DNA of 64,000 nt, from NCBI GenBank assembly GCA_036824245.1, contig DAITAO010000004.1, positions 12,593-76,592 on the forward strand, written 5' to 3'. Within the stretch, counting starts at the first letter, position 1; the number at the start of each line of letters is the position of its first letter. The stretch comes from JACVRM01 sp036824245 (GTDB taxonomy: Bacteria; Actinomycetota; Thermoleophilia; Gaiellales; Gaiellaceae). The notes under the pieces were generated by a model. That model was given only the letters and a program-made list of their open reading frames with translations, did not search any database and was not told the origin of the DNA. The translations under genes were made by a program, and so were the position numbers. This document shows positions 50,966 to 61,500 of the stretch, piece after piece.

Positions 50966-51783
50966 GAAGCTCAGCCGCTTCGTGGCTTCCAAAGGTCCTG
51001 GTCTACGTCGTCGGGATCATCCTCTCGCTGTTTGTCCTGGCTCCCCTGTACGTCATCACGATCGCCGCCTTCTCGAGCGAGGAGGACGTCTACAAGTATC
51101 CGAAGCGGCTCCTCCCGACCGACCTGTCGACGGACACGCTGAGCTTCTTCATCAACTTCGCGGGCATGACCGACGCGCTCTGGCGGAGTGTGTTCGTCGC
51201 GGGCATCACGCTGGCGATCTCGCTGGCGGTCGGGACACCGGCCGGCTACGCGCTGGCCCGCTTCACCTTCCGGGGCTCGGACACCGTGCGGCTCTCGGTC
51301 GTGGCCACGCGCGCGTTCCCGATCGTGATCCTCTCGATTCCGCTGGCGGTCATCTTCATCCGCTGGGGAATCGACGACTCGATCCAGGGCGTGTCGTTCG
51401 CGCACACAGCTCTTGCCCTGCCGTTCGTGGTACTCACGACGGCGAGCGTCTTCGCGGGCGTCCCGGCCGAGCTCGAGGAGGCGGCACAGACGCTCGGCTG
51501 CAGCCGTGCGTCGGCCTTCGTCCGAGTCGCCCTCCCGCTCGCGCTCCCGGGGCTCGCGGCCAGCGCGATCTTCGTCTTCATCATCTCCTGGAACGAAGTG
51601 TTCGCAGCGTCGCTCCTGACGCTCCAGAACCGCACGCTCCCGGCCGAGGTGCTGTCGCTGCTCGAGGGCGCGCCGCTCAACTTCCGCTTCGCCGGGGGCT
51701 TCTTACTGCTGGCGCCGTCGGTGGTCGTGATTCTGATCATCCGGCGGTATCTGTTCACGATGTGGGGTCGGGTGGTGAGATAA
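50962..51783 (+). CDS. ABC sugar transporter permease (MalG-type)
   Basis: ATG 50962 overlaps the previous stop, so longer readings are rejected. The 273-residue protein has six helices and the EAA loop ELEEAAQTLGCSRASAFVRV followed by ALPLALPGLA. It is the MalG/UgpE-type partner permease. Confidence 0.93.
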   Translation: MRSSAASWLPKVLVYVVGIILSLFVLAPLYVITIAAFSSEEDVYKYPKRLLPTDLSTDTLSFFINFAGMTDALWRSVFVAGITLAISLAVGTPAGYALARFTFRGSDTVRLSVVATRAFPIVILSIPLAVIFIRWGIDDSIQGVSFAHTALALPFVVLTTASVFAGVPAELEEAAQTLGCSRASAFVRVALPLALPGLAASAIFVFIISWNEVFAASLLTLQNRTLPAEVLSLLEGAPLNFRFAGGFLLLAPSVVVILIIRRYLFTMWGRVVR

Positions 51784-52895
<1,112 letters not shown>

Positions 52896-52899
<4 letters not shown>

Positions 52900-53963
52900 T
52901 CGCCGAGGCGGAAAGCCTCGAGTATCGTCCGAAGTTCGCGCACGGCTACCGGCCCGGCATCGGGCTGGTCGGCTGCGGCGACATCGCCAGGAGCTGGCAT
53001 CTGCCCGCGTACGCCAAGTACGGCGTGGACGTGGCCGGCGTCTACGACCCTGTCCCGGAGGCGACCGACGGCATCCGCGAGCGTTTCCCGTTCGTCCGGC
53101 GCGTGTTCTCGAGCCTCGACGAGCTGCTGGCCGACGGCGAGGTCGAGATCGTCGATATCGCAACACGGCCGGACGTCCGTCCCCAGATCATTCGCCGGGC
53201 GATCGAAGCTGGGAAGCACGTGCTCGCGCAGAAGCCACTCGCATCCGACGCGCGCGTAGCCCGCGAGCTGGTCGACGAGGCGGAGCGGCGCGGGACGAAA
53301 GTAGCCGTGAACCAGAACGGCCGCTGGGCGCCGCCCTGGCGCATCGCCACCCTTCTCATCGAGCAGGGTGCGATCGGTGAAGTCGTGGCCGTCACACACC
53401 TGCACGACCGACACCTCCCGCCCCTCGTAGGCACGCACTTCGACGAGCTCGAGCACTTCGTGATCTACGACTTCTTCGTGCACTGGATCGACATCAGCCG
53501 ATGCTGGCTCGACGGCAAGACCGTCGAGGCGGTACACGCCCTCGACTACCGAACGCCCGACCAGCCGGCGGCCGCGAACAGTCCCTGGGGCGCGTGGGTG
53601 GCCGTGCAGTACACGGACGGCGCGAGCGTTCTGATCCGGAGCGTGGGAGACGCACGCACGAAGCGGCCCGGCTCACCGTTCTGGGTGCACGGGACGGAGG
53701 GGACGATCCGCGGCAGCGTGCTCCTCGACTCGGACTTCGTCGAGCTCGAGCGGAACGGCGTCACCTCCACGTATGCCCTCGAGGGGGCGTGGTACCCGGA
53801 CGGCTTCGCCGGCGCGCTAGGTGAGCTCGTCTGCGCCGTCGACGAGGGTCGCGAGCCCTTTAACTCGGCACGGCACAACCTGGTTTCGCTCGAGATCACA
53901 CTTGCCGCGTGCCGCTCAGCTGAGGAAGGCGGGCGCGCGGTCACGCTCGACGAGGCGCTCTGA
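52896..53963 (+). CDS. Gfo/Idh/MocA-family oxidoreductase
   Basis: The NAD(P)-binding N-terminus GIGLVGCGDIARSWHLPAYA is followed by IVDIATRPDVRPQIIRRAIE and the conserved Lys in HVLAQKPLASD. The C-terminal alpha/beta domain contains HWIDISRCWLDG. Such enzymes oxidise sugars, sugar acids or inositols, often at C3. It is coupled to the ABC ATPase, so it probably acts on the imported sugar or its hydrolysis product. Length is 355 residues. Confidence 0.92.
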
Positions 53964-53991
53964 TGCGAGCCGCCGGCCGGGCGGAACCTGC

Positions 53992-55602
53992 ATGAAGGCC
54001 GGCGTGATGGACGCCGTCGTCCGCGCAGCGGACGATGAGCGGACGTTCCGCCGTGCGCGGCGCCTTGGGTTCGCCGGGGTTGAGATCGATCTCTCGCGAG
54101 ACGATCTCGGCTCGCGCGAGCGGCTCGAGAGCTTGCGGCGAGCGAGAACCACCACAGAGCTGGCAGTGCCGAGCATCGTGCTCGGCGAGCACAGCGACCG
54201 GGGTGGGATCGCGGACGCTGAACCGGCGGTGGCCGACAGCGCGCGCGGGGACGTCGCGCGGGCGATCGACTGGGCGGTCGCGCTCGGCGCCGGAGCGATT
54301 CTCGTCCCCTTCTTCGGCAGAGCCGAGCTGCTCGACGAGGCGGACGTCGACCGGGCGGCCGCCGCCTTCCGCCCGCTCTGCGCGCTCGCAGGCGAGCGAG
54401 GCGTCACGCTCTGCTACGAGGGCACGCTCCCGGCGAGCCTGATCCGGCTGCTCGCCGACCGGGTCGGGTCACTGGCATTCGGCTGCTACTTCGATCTCGC
54501 CAACCCGGTGACGCGGGGAATGGACACGGCCACGGAAATCCGGGCGCTCGGCGATCTCGTCAGGCGGGTCCACTTCAAGGACGCCCGCATCGCTGCCGGC
54601 GACTGCCCGCCCGGGACCGGCCGGGTCGACTTTGCGGCGAGCGCGGAAGCGTTGTCCGAGATCGGATACGGCGGCTGGCTGGTGCTCGAGACGCCGCCCG
54701 CCCCGCCTGAGCTCGTCGCCCGCGACCTCGCATTCGCCCGCTCCGTCTTCTCGGCGCTCCAGGACACGGCTGCATGGCCGCGGGTCGGCATCTTCACGTA
54801 CGACTTCGGCCCGGGCGAATGGGATCGGCTGATCGAGACCTGCCGTCTCATGGGCCTGCAGGCCGTCCAGCTGGGTACCCCGCTACTCGAGGAATGCCTC
54901 GCACAGCCCGAGCGGATCGACTCGGTCGTCGAGCGCCTGGACGGAGCAGGGATCTCCATTGCCGCGCTCGCCGGTTACCGCAACCTGGTCGCCCCCGACC
55001 CGGATAAGCGCAGGGCGAACATCGCTTTCATCGCCAAGTGCCTCGAGGTGGCTCCACGCTTCGGCACGTCGGTTGTCGCCACCGAGTCCGGAACGCGGCA
55101 CGGCGACGGTGACTGGACGGACTCGCCCGAAAACTGGCGGCCGGCGGCGTGGCAATTGCTCGACGGTGCAATCGAGGAGCTCGTGCCCGTTGCAGAGCGC
55201 TACGGGACGATCCTCGCCCTGGAGGGATCCGTGAAGAACGTGCTGAGGACGGCGGGGCAGCTCACGGGCCTGCTGGAGCGGTTTCCATCGCGCCATCTCC
55301 AGGTCGTCTGCGACCCCTACAACTACCTCTCGAGCCACCTCCTGCCCGCAAAGGAGCGCATGACCCGAGACTTCCTCTCACGGTTCGAGCACCGCTTCGT
55401 GCTCGGGCATCTGAAGGACGTCGACCCCGGCGGCGCCGAGGTCGCGACGGTCGAGTTCGGAACCGGTGTCTTTCCGCAGCGCCTCTATGTCGACTTCCTG
55501 GCCGCGAAGCGACCCGATCTGCCCCTCATCCTCGAGCACCTTCCGCTCGACCACGTCCGGGCGGCAATGCGGCGCGTGCGCGAGCTCTCCGGTACTCAGT
55601 AG
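53992..55602 (+). CDS. Two fused xylose-isomerase-like TIM-barrel domains
   Basis: The 536-residue protein contains two sugar-phosphate-isomerase/epimerase barrels in tandem. The first (about 1-260) has RRLGFAGVEIDLSRDDLG, GVTLCYEGTLPASLIRLLAD, CYFDLANPVTRGMD and HFKDARIAAGDCPPGTGRVD. The second (about 265-536) has CRLMGLQAVQLGTPLLEECL, LALEGSVKNVLRTAG, VVCDPYNYL and GHLKDVDPGGAEV. Each keeps a Glu-Asp-His metal set. It may isomerise keto-sugars made by the adjacent dehydrogenase. ATG 53992 is used; a longer reading overlaps the previous gene. Confidence 0.87.
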   Translation: MKAGVMDAVVRAADDERTFRRARRLGFAGVEIDLSRDDLGSRERLESLRRARTTTELAVPSIVLGEHSDRGGIADAEPAVADSARGDVARAIDWAVALGAGAILVPFFGRAELLDEADVDRAAAAFRPLCALAGERGVTLCYEGTLPASLIRLLADRVGSLAFGCYFDLANPVTRGMDTATEIRALGDLVRRVHFKDARIAAGDCPPGTGRVDFAASAEALSEIGYGGWLVLETPPAPPELVARDLAFARSVFSALQDTAAWPRVGIFTYDFGPGEWDRLIETCRLMGLQAVQLGTPLLEECLAQPERIDSVVERLDGAGISIAALAGYRNLVAPDPDKRRANIAFIAKCLEVAPRFGTSVVATESGTRHGDGDWTDSPENWRPAAWQLLDGAIEELVPVAERYGTILALEGSVKNVLRTAGQLTGLLERFPSRHLQVVCDPYNYLSSHLLPAKERMTRDFLSRFEHRFVLGHLKDVDPGGAEVATVEFGTGVFPQRLYVDFLAAKRPDLPLILEHLPLDHVRAAMRRVRELSGTQ

Positions 55603-56636
55603 TCGAGGACCGGCCGAAGCGTCTCCTCTGGACGGCTGTCGATGAGCTCGTACGCCTGCGCCGCTCGCGCGAACGGAAACCGGTGCGTGACGAAGGCGTC
55701 GAGGTCCAGCCGGCCGTCCAGGAGCAACTCGAGCGCCGTGGCCCGCAGGCGCCGGCGGTGCCAGCCTGGCTGGCGCTGCGGAGCGCCCCAGCCGCTCATG
55801 CTCCCCACCAACGTGAGCCGGTTGTGGTGGAACTCTTCGCCAAGACGCAGGTCGGAGCCGGCGTCGCCGACGTAGAAGCCCGCAGCCACGACCGTGCCGG
55901 CGAGCCGAACGCTGCGAAGCGCCTCGTGAAGCGCCGCGTAACGGCCGGAGAACTCAATCGCGACGTCGACGCCCTGTCCGCCGGTCGCACGCCTGATCTC
56001 CATTCCCGTGTCGACGGCTGGATCGAGCACGCAGTCGGCCCCAAGCGAGACGGCCAGATCTCGGCGTCCGGCGATCGGGTCGACAGCCGCGATCCAGGCG
56101 GCACCGTTCAGACGGGCGAGCTGAACGGCGAGTAGTCCGAAGGCGCCCAAACCGAAGACAGCCACACGCTCGCCGACTTCGATGCGCGCGTCGTGAACGG
56201 CCTGCAGCGCAATCGCCGTCGACTGCAGGAGCGCCGCGCGCTCGGGGGCGAGCTCCGGCGGCAGCACGAGCCAGGCAGCGGCGGGATCGTCCGAGGCGCT
56301 GAACGTCTGCGTCTCGCGATGCGGAGAAGTGACGTGCACCAGGTCGCCCACGCTGACCGAGCTGACGTCGTCGCCGACCTCCTCGACGGTTCCGACCCAC
56401 TCGTAGCCAAGCCGGGTCGGATAGCCCGTCGCGCCATCCTCCACGAACAGGCGCAGCTCGAGGTCGAAACGCCTCCCGTGGAAGGCGGAGATGCCCCGGT
56501 AATGGGCGAGCTCCGTGCCCTGGCTTATGCCGCTGACGAGCGCTTGCGCCCTCACCTGCCCGGCCGTGAGCGGGGCATCGTCGTAAGGCAGCACCTCGAT
56601 CGTGCGCGGCGCCGTGAGCATGAGCTCCAACGGCAC
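55596..56636 (-). CDS. Medium-chain (zinc-type) dehydrogenase
   Basis: This MDR-family enzyme has the GroES-like N-domain (TRLGYEWVGTVEEVGDDVSS) and the Rossmann motif GERVAVFGLGAFGLLAVQLA, then GGQGVDVAIEFSGR. The catalytic zinc Cys/His pair is poorly conserved (SGISQGTELAHYRG), as in bacterial sorbitol-like or BchC-like relatives. Length is 346 residues. It is convergent with the isomerase, overlapping by 7 bp, and probably belongs to the same sugar locus. Confidence 0.87.
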   Translation of the reverse strand: MPLELMLTAPRTIEVLPYDDAPLTAGQVRAQALVSGISQGTELAHYRGISAFHGRRFDLELRLFVEDGATGYPTRLGYEWVGTVEEVGDDVSSVSVGDLVHVTSPHRETQTFSASDDPAAAWLVLPPELAPERAALLQSTAIALQAVHDARIEVGERVAVFGLGAFGLLAVQLARLNGAAWIAAVDPIAGRRDLAVSLGADCVLDPAVDTGMEIRRATGGQGVDVAIEFSGRYAALHEALRSVRLAGTVVAAGFYVGDAGSDLRLGEEFHHNRLTLVGSMSGWGAPQRQPGWHRRRLRATALELLLDGRLDLDAFVTHRFPFARAAQAYELIDSRPEETLRPVLDY

Positions 56637-56642
56637 AGCTGC

Positions 56643-57248
56643 TCAGTGGTTGCGGAAGTCCACGACGAGGCGCGGCGGGCTCTCCAGCGTCCGGACGCGA
56701 AAGTCGACGCGCTGATCGAGGCCGACCGCCCAGCTCAGGACGGCTTCGAAGTCACCCGTCCGCACAACCTCGCTGACGACCGATGCGCCTGCATCCGTAC
56801 CGGCGAGCCGCCGCGGCCCGTCGTAGACAACCTCGCCGTCGCCCGGCGCGGTCAGGTCGAATCCCGACGCGGGCTCCATGCGAACGAGCACGATCGCATC
56901 GCCGTCGATCTCGACCGGGTTGCCCGAGCCGTCCTCCTGCAGTGGCGGCTCGACGTACTCGACGCGATAGCCCGGCAGCCGGTCGCGGAACTGGAACACG
57001 ACGCGATCGAACCCCTCGTGCCGGCCGATCGCCACGCGCTCGAGCAAAGCCGTCTCCGTGCCGGGCGCCTCACCGATGACCGGGTCGGTGCCCGCGTCGG
57101 CAAGCGGATCGATGCCGTCGGTGCCCGTCGTAGTCGTCGACGTGGTCGGCTCGGTTGCCGGCGCTGACTCGTCATCGGATTCCCCGCACGCCGGAAGCGC
57201 CGCCAATGCGGCTGCGACGACGAGAAAGACGAGCGGTCGCGCGCGCAT
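56643..57248 (-). CDS. Lipoprotein with AMIN-like domain
   Basis: A lipoprotein signal (FLVVAAALAALPACGES, lipobox Cys about residue 21) is followed by a Thr/Ser-rich linker and an AMIN-like beta domain (RHEGFDRVVFQFRDRLPGYR, VRTGDFEAVLSWAVGLDQRV, ending PPRLVVDFRNH). Such proteins are cell-surface anchored and may bind the envelope. ATG 57248 has TAGTCT 7 nt upstream. Confidence 0.85.
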   Translation of the reverse strand: MRARPLVFLVVAAALAALPACGESDDESAPATEPTTSTTTTGTDGIDPLADAGTDPVIGEAPGTETALLERVAIGRHEGFDRVVFQFRDRLPGYRVEYVEPPLQEDGSGNPVEIDGDAIVLVRMEPASGFDLTAPGDGEVVYDGPRRLAGTDAGASVVSEVVRTGDFEAVLSWAVGLDQRVDFRVRTLESPPRLVVDFRNH

Positions 57249-57288
57249 CGCGCAGAGACTAATTGCGCCTCGATCGGACGGTCGCGAC

Positions 57289-57403
57289 GGGACAGTCCCC
57301 GTTCGGGGACAGTCCCTCCAAGCTTCAGCGCCTGCAAGCGTCGGTCTGCAAGCACGCGAACCAAACGCGAAACGCAGGGTCTGTCCCCGTAGGGGACTGA
57401 CCC
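57289..57403. repeat. Two GGGAC(A/T)G(T/A)CCC hairpin repeats
   Basis: GGGACAGTCCCC/GGGGACAGTCCC (57289-57316) and GGGTCTGTCCCC/GGGGACTGACCC (57377-57403) stand 60 bp apart between smpB and the lipoprotein gene. The first is identical to 44091-44118 over its whole length, strong evidence for one repeat family. Confidence 0.7.
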
Positions 57404-57442
57404 GTCAGCATCCGAGCTTTACAAGCTCCGCGGCGGCAGAGG

Positions 57443-57901
57443 TCAGCGGCGGCTCTTGAGCGCGCGCTCCATCTGCCGGTCGGCCTCGCGCTTGGCGATG
57501 TCGCGGCGCTTGTCGCGCAGTTCCTTGCCGCGCGCGAGCGCGATCTCCACTTTGGCCCGGCCATCCTTGAAGTACAGGCGCGTGGGCACGAGTGTCAGCC
57601 CGCGCTCGCGCGCTTTGCCGTACAGCGAGTCGATCTGGCGGCGGTGGGCCAGCAGCTTGCGCGTCCGGTCGGGATCGTGGCCTCCGCCGGGCGCCTGCTC
57701 GTAGGGCGCGATGTGCGCGCCGACCAGCCAGAGCTCGCCGTCGCGCACCTCCGCATAGGCCTGCTGCAGGCTCGCCCCGCCCTCGCGCAGTGACTTCACT
57801 TCCGAGCCCGACAGCACCAGGCCGGTCTCGAGCCGATCGGTCAGGTGGTAGTCGTGCCGCGCGCGGCGGTTTTCGGCAATCGGCTTCTCACCTCTGGCCA
57901 T
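57443..57901 (-). CDS. smpB: SsrA-binding protein SmpB
   Basis: SmpB binds tmRNA and brings it to stalled ribosomes. The 152-residue OB-fold protein has GEKPIAENRRARHDYHL, TGLVLSGSEVKSLREG, LYFKDGRAKVEIALARGKEL and the basic tail DKRRDIAKREADRQMERALK. ATG 57901 has TACACT 6 nt upstream (57908-57913) and no Shine-Dalgarno. Its partner ssrA lies at 40179-40542 in this window. Confidence 0.97.
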   Translation of the reverse strand: MARGEKPIAENRRARHDYHLTDRLETGLVLSGSEVKSLREGGASLQQAYAEVRDGELWLVGAHIAPYEQAPGGGHDPDRTRKLLAHRRQIDSLYGKARERGLTLVPTRLYFKDGRAKVEIALARGKELRDKRRDIAKREADRQMERALKSRR

Positions 57902-57931
57902 GCGGCCAGTGTAGGCCGGTAACGTGGTCGC

Positions 57932-59620
57932 TCAGGCCCCGAGCGAGAGCTCCACCTGGCCGTTGGTGCGGTCGATCGCCTCGACGCGCACCTCGATCGG
58001 ATCGCCGAGGCGGAACGCTCGGCGCGATCGTCGCCCAATGAGCGAGGTGCCCAGCGTGCTGAGCTCGAAGTAGTCGCCCGGCAGCCTGCGGACGGGGAGG
58101 TAACCCTCGAACACTTCGCCGAAGCGCACGAACAGCCCCGAGTCGATCATTCCGGTGATCTCGCCCTCGAAGGTGGCCTCCCAGCCGCGCTCGAAGAGCA
58201 CTTGCTGCAGCAGCCACGCGAGACAAAGCTCGTCGGCGAGGTACTCGACCTTGGCGGCCGCCCGCTCCGCCGCGGACGTCTCTTCGGCAAGCTGACCCAG
58301 GTCCTCCGGCGGCGGCTCCTCGGACACGCCCAGCTCGCGGAGCAGCGCCCGGTGGCAGACGAGGTCGGGGTAGCGGCGGATCGGAGACGTGAAGTGGCAG
58401 TAGGCAGGGCTGGCCAGACCGGAGTGCCCGAGGTTGCGCGGCTCGTAGTGCGCCTGTTTGAGCGCCCGCAGCACAAGCGCCGGAAACGCCTCTTTCCCAC
58501 GCCCAGCGCGGGCCACGTACTCGGCGACCCGCTCGCTGATCGCGCCGGCCAGCCGGGCTGCCTCCTCAGGCCCGATCCGCTCATCGGCAGGCGCCGGCGG
58601 AGTCGGCACCTCGAGGTCGGCCAGCTTGGCGAGCAGGAGCGAGATCGCTTGCGGGTCGGGCCGCTCATGCACGCGGAAGAGCGCCTCGCGGCGGCGCGCC
58701 GCGAGCAGCCTGGCCACGGTCTCGTTGGCGAGGATCATCAGCTCCTCGACGAGCGCGTGTGCGTGCGGTTCCCTCTCCAGCCACGCGCGTTCCACGCCGC
58801 CGCGACCGTCGAAGGCGAACACGACCTCGGGCGATTCGATGCGCAGTGCCCCGCGCGCGAAGCGGCGCCGGCGCAGCTCGAGCGCCAGTCGCTCCGCAAG
58901 CTGGAGCGAATCGGCGAGCTCGGGGGCCTCCGGCGATTCGCGGCCGGCGAGGATCGCTTCGGCGCGACCGTAAGTGAGCCGCTCGCGGCTGCGGACCACC
59001 GATCGGTAGAAGACCGGCTCGCCGGGGTCGAGCGCTGCATCGAAAGGCACCTCGATAGTCAGGCAGAGCCGGTCCTGGTGCGGGCGCAGGCTGCACAGGT
59101 CGTCGGAGAGCTGCGGCGGCAGCATCGGTGCCACGCGCCCGGGTACGTAGACCGAGCAGCCGCGCCGCGCCGCGCCGCGGTCGAGGGGCGAGCCGGCCGG
59201 CACGAAGTGCGAGACATCGGCGATGTGCACCCAGGCGCGGAGACCGTCGCCCTCACGCCTCACCGAGATAGCGTCGTCGAAGTCCTTGGCCGTCTCGGGG
59301 TCGATCGTGAAGGTCAGGAGCTCGCGCAGGTCGACGCGGCCCTCGAGGGACGGAGGCGGCGGGTCGTGCGGCTCGAAGGGCTCGCGCAGGCCCTGCTCCT
59401 CGAGCAGTGCCTCGAGCACGACATCGATCGAGCGAGCCGGCCCCACCACACGCTCGAGACGAGCCCGTCCCCGCCCCGGCCGGACGACCGCGAGGTCGCC
59501 TTCCGACGCCTCTCCGAGCCCACGCTTGTCGAGCACGAGCGGCGTGCCGGGCGAAAAGAACGGCTCGCCGACGACCAGCTTCCCGCGCCGCGCGACCTCG
59601 ACGACCACCCGCTCACTCAT
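57932..59620 (-). CDS. RNase II/R-family 3'-5' exoribonuclease
   Basis: The 562-residue exoribonuclease has cold-shock-like N-terminal parts and the RNB domain with FTIDPETAKDFDDAIS (metal Asp cluster). The family signature HSGLASPAYCHFTSPIRRYP follows, and then a C-terminal S1 domain (GEITGMIDSGLFVRFGEVFE, ending TNGQVELSLGA). It degrades structured RNA and cooperates with tmRNA in other bacteria. ATG 59620 (MSERVVVEVARRG) is chosen; an upstream extension lacks coding character. It lies 30 bp before smpB on the same strand. Confidence 0.93.
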   Translation of the reverse strand: MSERVVVEVARRGKLVVGEPFFSPGTPLVLDKRGLGEASEGDLAVVRPGRGRARLERVVGPARSIDVVLEALLEEQGLREPFEPHDPPPPSLEGRVDLRELLTFTIDPETAKDFDDAISVRREGDGLRAWVHIADVSHFVPAGSPLDRGAARRGCSVYVPGRVAPMLPPQLSDDLCSLRPHQDRLCLTIEVPFDAALDPGEPVFYRSVVRSRERLTYGRAEAILAGRESPEAPELADSLQLAERLALELRRRRFARGALRIESPEVVFAFDGRGGVERAWLEREPHAHALVEELMILANETVARLLAARRREALFRVHERPDPQAISLLLAKLADLEVPTPPAPADERIGPEEAARLAGAISERVAEYVARAGRGKEAFPALVLRALKQAHYEPRNLGHSGLASPAYCHFTSPIRRYPDLVCHRALLRELGVSEEPPPEDLGQLAEETSAAERAAAKVEYLADELCLAWLLQQVLFERGWEATFEGEITGMIDSGLFVRFGEVFEGYLPVRRLPGDYFELSTLGTSLIGRRSRRAFRLGDPIEVRVEAIDRTNGQVELSLGA

Positions 59621-59762
59621 GCCGCCGTCTCCACGAGCAATCCTCGCGTGTATCGCATGCCGCGGGCAACGGCCGCACGGCATCCTGCCGCCCAGCGGCG
59701 CGAGGCGGTGGCGGAGTCGGGCTCCGCGCGGCGGGAGCCACCGCCGGCCAGGCGCGCGAGGA

Positions 59763-60659
59763 TCAGACCCGGAGGAAGCGGCGCACGGTGAGCCCCGAGC
59801 CGGCCGCGCCGAGCAGCAACCCGATGCCGCAGAGAATGAGCGCGTTCAGCTCGAACGCGAGCGCCTCGACGTCGTTGCTCGCATCGAGCCGGTCGAGGAT
59901 CGGCGTGACGACAACCGCCTTGGCGACGATCAGCAGCAGAACAGCTGCGATGGAGCCGAGCAGCCCGCAGAGGAGGCCCTCCAGCATGAAGGGCCCGCGC
60001 ACGAACCAGTTGGAGGCTCCGACCAGCTTCATGACCTCGATCTCGCGGCGGCGGGCGAAGATCGAGAGCCGGATCGTGTTCGCGATCAGCACGGTTGCGG
60101 CGGCGAGCAGCACGAGGATGGCGATCAGGAACACCGACTCGATCACTCGGGCCAGGTCGATGATCTTGCTGGCCGTCTTCTCGCCGTCCTTCACCTCGTC
60201 CACCCCCGCCGGCAGCGGGCGCAGGCTCGCCGCGATCTGCGGCGTGTACTGACCATCCTTCGCGGTCACCTCGAACGCATGCGGCAGCGGATTTCCGACG
60301 ACATCCTCGGTGAGCTCGGGCTCCCGCTTCACCATCTGGCGCCACGCCATGTCCCGGTGGATGAAGCGGACGCCGCCCGGCTTGACGAGCGGATTCGACT
60401 CGAGCTGCACACGCACGGCGTTGATCTCCTTCTGCGTGGCCCAACCGTGCTTCGGGCACTCGAGGTCGGTACACATGTAGACCTTCACCAGCAGGTCGTT
60501 CTTCGTGTCGTCGCTCCACGAGCGTGCGAACGTCCCGAAGGCGATCAGCACACCGACGAGGAACATGCCGATCAGCACCGTCAGCGTGGCCGCCGCAGTT
60601 GTCGAAATGCTGGCGCGCATCGAGCGCAGCGCCTCCGACATCAGCAGGTGCAGCCTCAT
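59763..60659 (-). CDS. ftsX: Cell-division protein FtsX
   Basis: FtsX is the membrane partner of FtsE and activates peptidoglycan hydrolases at the septum. It has four membrane helices (TLTVLIGMFLVGVLIAFGTF first, then three near the C-terminus) and a large extracellular loop with a Cys pair (MCTDLECPK). The conserved RRREIEVMKLVGASNWFVRG lies between helices 2 and 3. Length is 298 residues. It overlaps the ftsE stop by 4 bp. Confidence 0.96.
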   Translation of the reverse strand: MRLHLLMSEALRSMRASISTTAAATLTVLIGMFLVGVLIAFGTFARSWSDDTKNDLLVKVYMCTDLECPKHGWATQKEINAVRVQLESNPLVKPGGVRFIHRDMAWRQMVKREPELTEDVVGNPLPHAFEVTAKDGQYTPQIAASLRPLPAGVDEVKDGEKTASKIIDLARVIESVFLIAILVLLAAATVLIANTIRLSIFARRREIEVMKLVGASNWFVRGPFMLEGLLCGLLGSIAAVLLLIVAKAVVVTPILDRLDASNDVEALAFELNALILCGIGLLLGAAGSGLTVRRFLRV

Positions 60660-61426
60660 TCGGTCGTGTAGCCGCCGCGCCGCTCGTCGCGCATCAAGGC
60701 GCCGTCCTCGAGCGCGATGACGCGGCGGCGCATCTTGTCGACCATCTCCCGGTCATGTGTGGCCATCAGGACAGTCGTGCCGGCGCGGTTGATGCGGTAG
60801 AGCAGTTGCATGATGCCGACCGACGTATCGGGGTCGAGGTTGCCGGTCGGCTCGTCGCAGATAAGCAGCGGCGGGCGGTTGACGACGGCTCGCGCGATCG
60901 AGACGCGCTGCTGCTCGCCGCCCGACAGCTCGTCCGGATAGGAGCCCATCTTGTCGGCCAGCCCGACGAGCGTGAGCACCTCGGGCACCTTGCGGCGGAT
61001 CGCGCTACGGCTCTCGCCCTGCACCTTGAGCGCATAGGCGACGTTCTCGGCGGCCGTCCGGTTGGGAAGCAGCTTGAAGTCCTGGAACACACAGCCCAGG
61101 TTGCGGCGCAGCATCGGCACGTTGGAGCGGCTCAGGCGACCCAGATCGCGGCCGGAGACGAGCACGCGTCCGGAAGTGGGCTCGATCTCCTTCAACAGCA
61201 GCCGGATGACGGTCGACTTGCCGGAGCCGGAGGGGCCGACGAGGAACACGAACTCGCCCTTCTCGATGGCGAAGCCGATGTCCCGCAGGGCCGCCACGCC
61301 CGGCTCGTAGATCTTGGTGACGTTGTCGAAGACGATCATCGCCCGCGCGCTCGGCGCTGCGGGCGGAGCAGGCTGAGGCTCGGCAACGGCCGCCTGCGTG
61401 GTTGTGTGAAGAAGCTCTTCCTGCAC
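60656..61426 (-). CDS. ftsE: Cell-division ATP-binding protein FtsE
   Basis: This ABC ATPase has Walker A LVGPSGSGKSTVIRL, Q loop VFQDFKLL, signature ELSGGEQQRVSIARA, Walker B LLICDEPTGNLD and ATHDREMV. The conserved domain begins at IVFDNVTKIYEPGVAALRDI near residue 30. The 29 preceding Ala/Pro-rich residues may be a lineage-specific extension, or the true start may be ATG 61339. A TAGACT box occurs near 61485. Confidence 0.96.
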   Translation of the reverse strand: MQEELLHTTTQAAVAEPQPAPPAAPSARAMIVFDNVTKIYEPGVAALRDIGFAIEKGEFVFLVGPSGSGKSTVIRLLLKEIEPTSGRVLVSGRDLGRLSRSNVPMLRRNLGCVFQDFKLLPNRTAAENVAYALKVQGESRSAIRRKVPEVLTLVGLADKMGSYPDELSGGEQQRVSIARAVVNRPPLLICDEPTGNLDPDTSVGIMQLLYRINRAGTTVLMATHDREMVDKMRRRVIALEDGALMRDERRGGYTTE

Positions 61427-61500
61427 CGGTGTTGAAGAGGGGCGGTCGCCGGGGCCGCGCCGGTCTCGGGAGTGGTTCGGGAGTCTAGCGAAAGCTCCTG

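Noticed and set aside
58202..59791. 529-codon forward reading opposite the RNase II/R gene
   Set aside because: It is antisense to the conserved RNB domain with no motif of its own.
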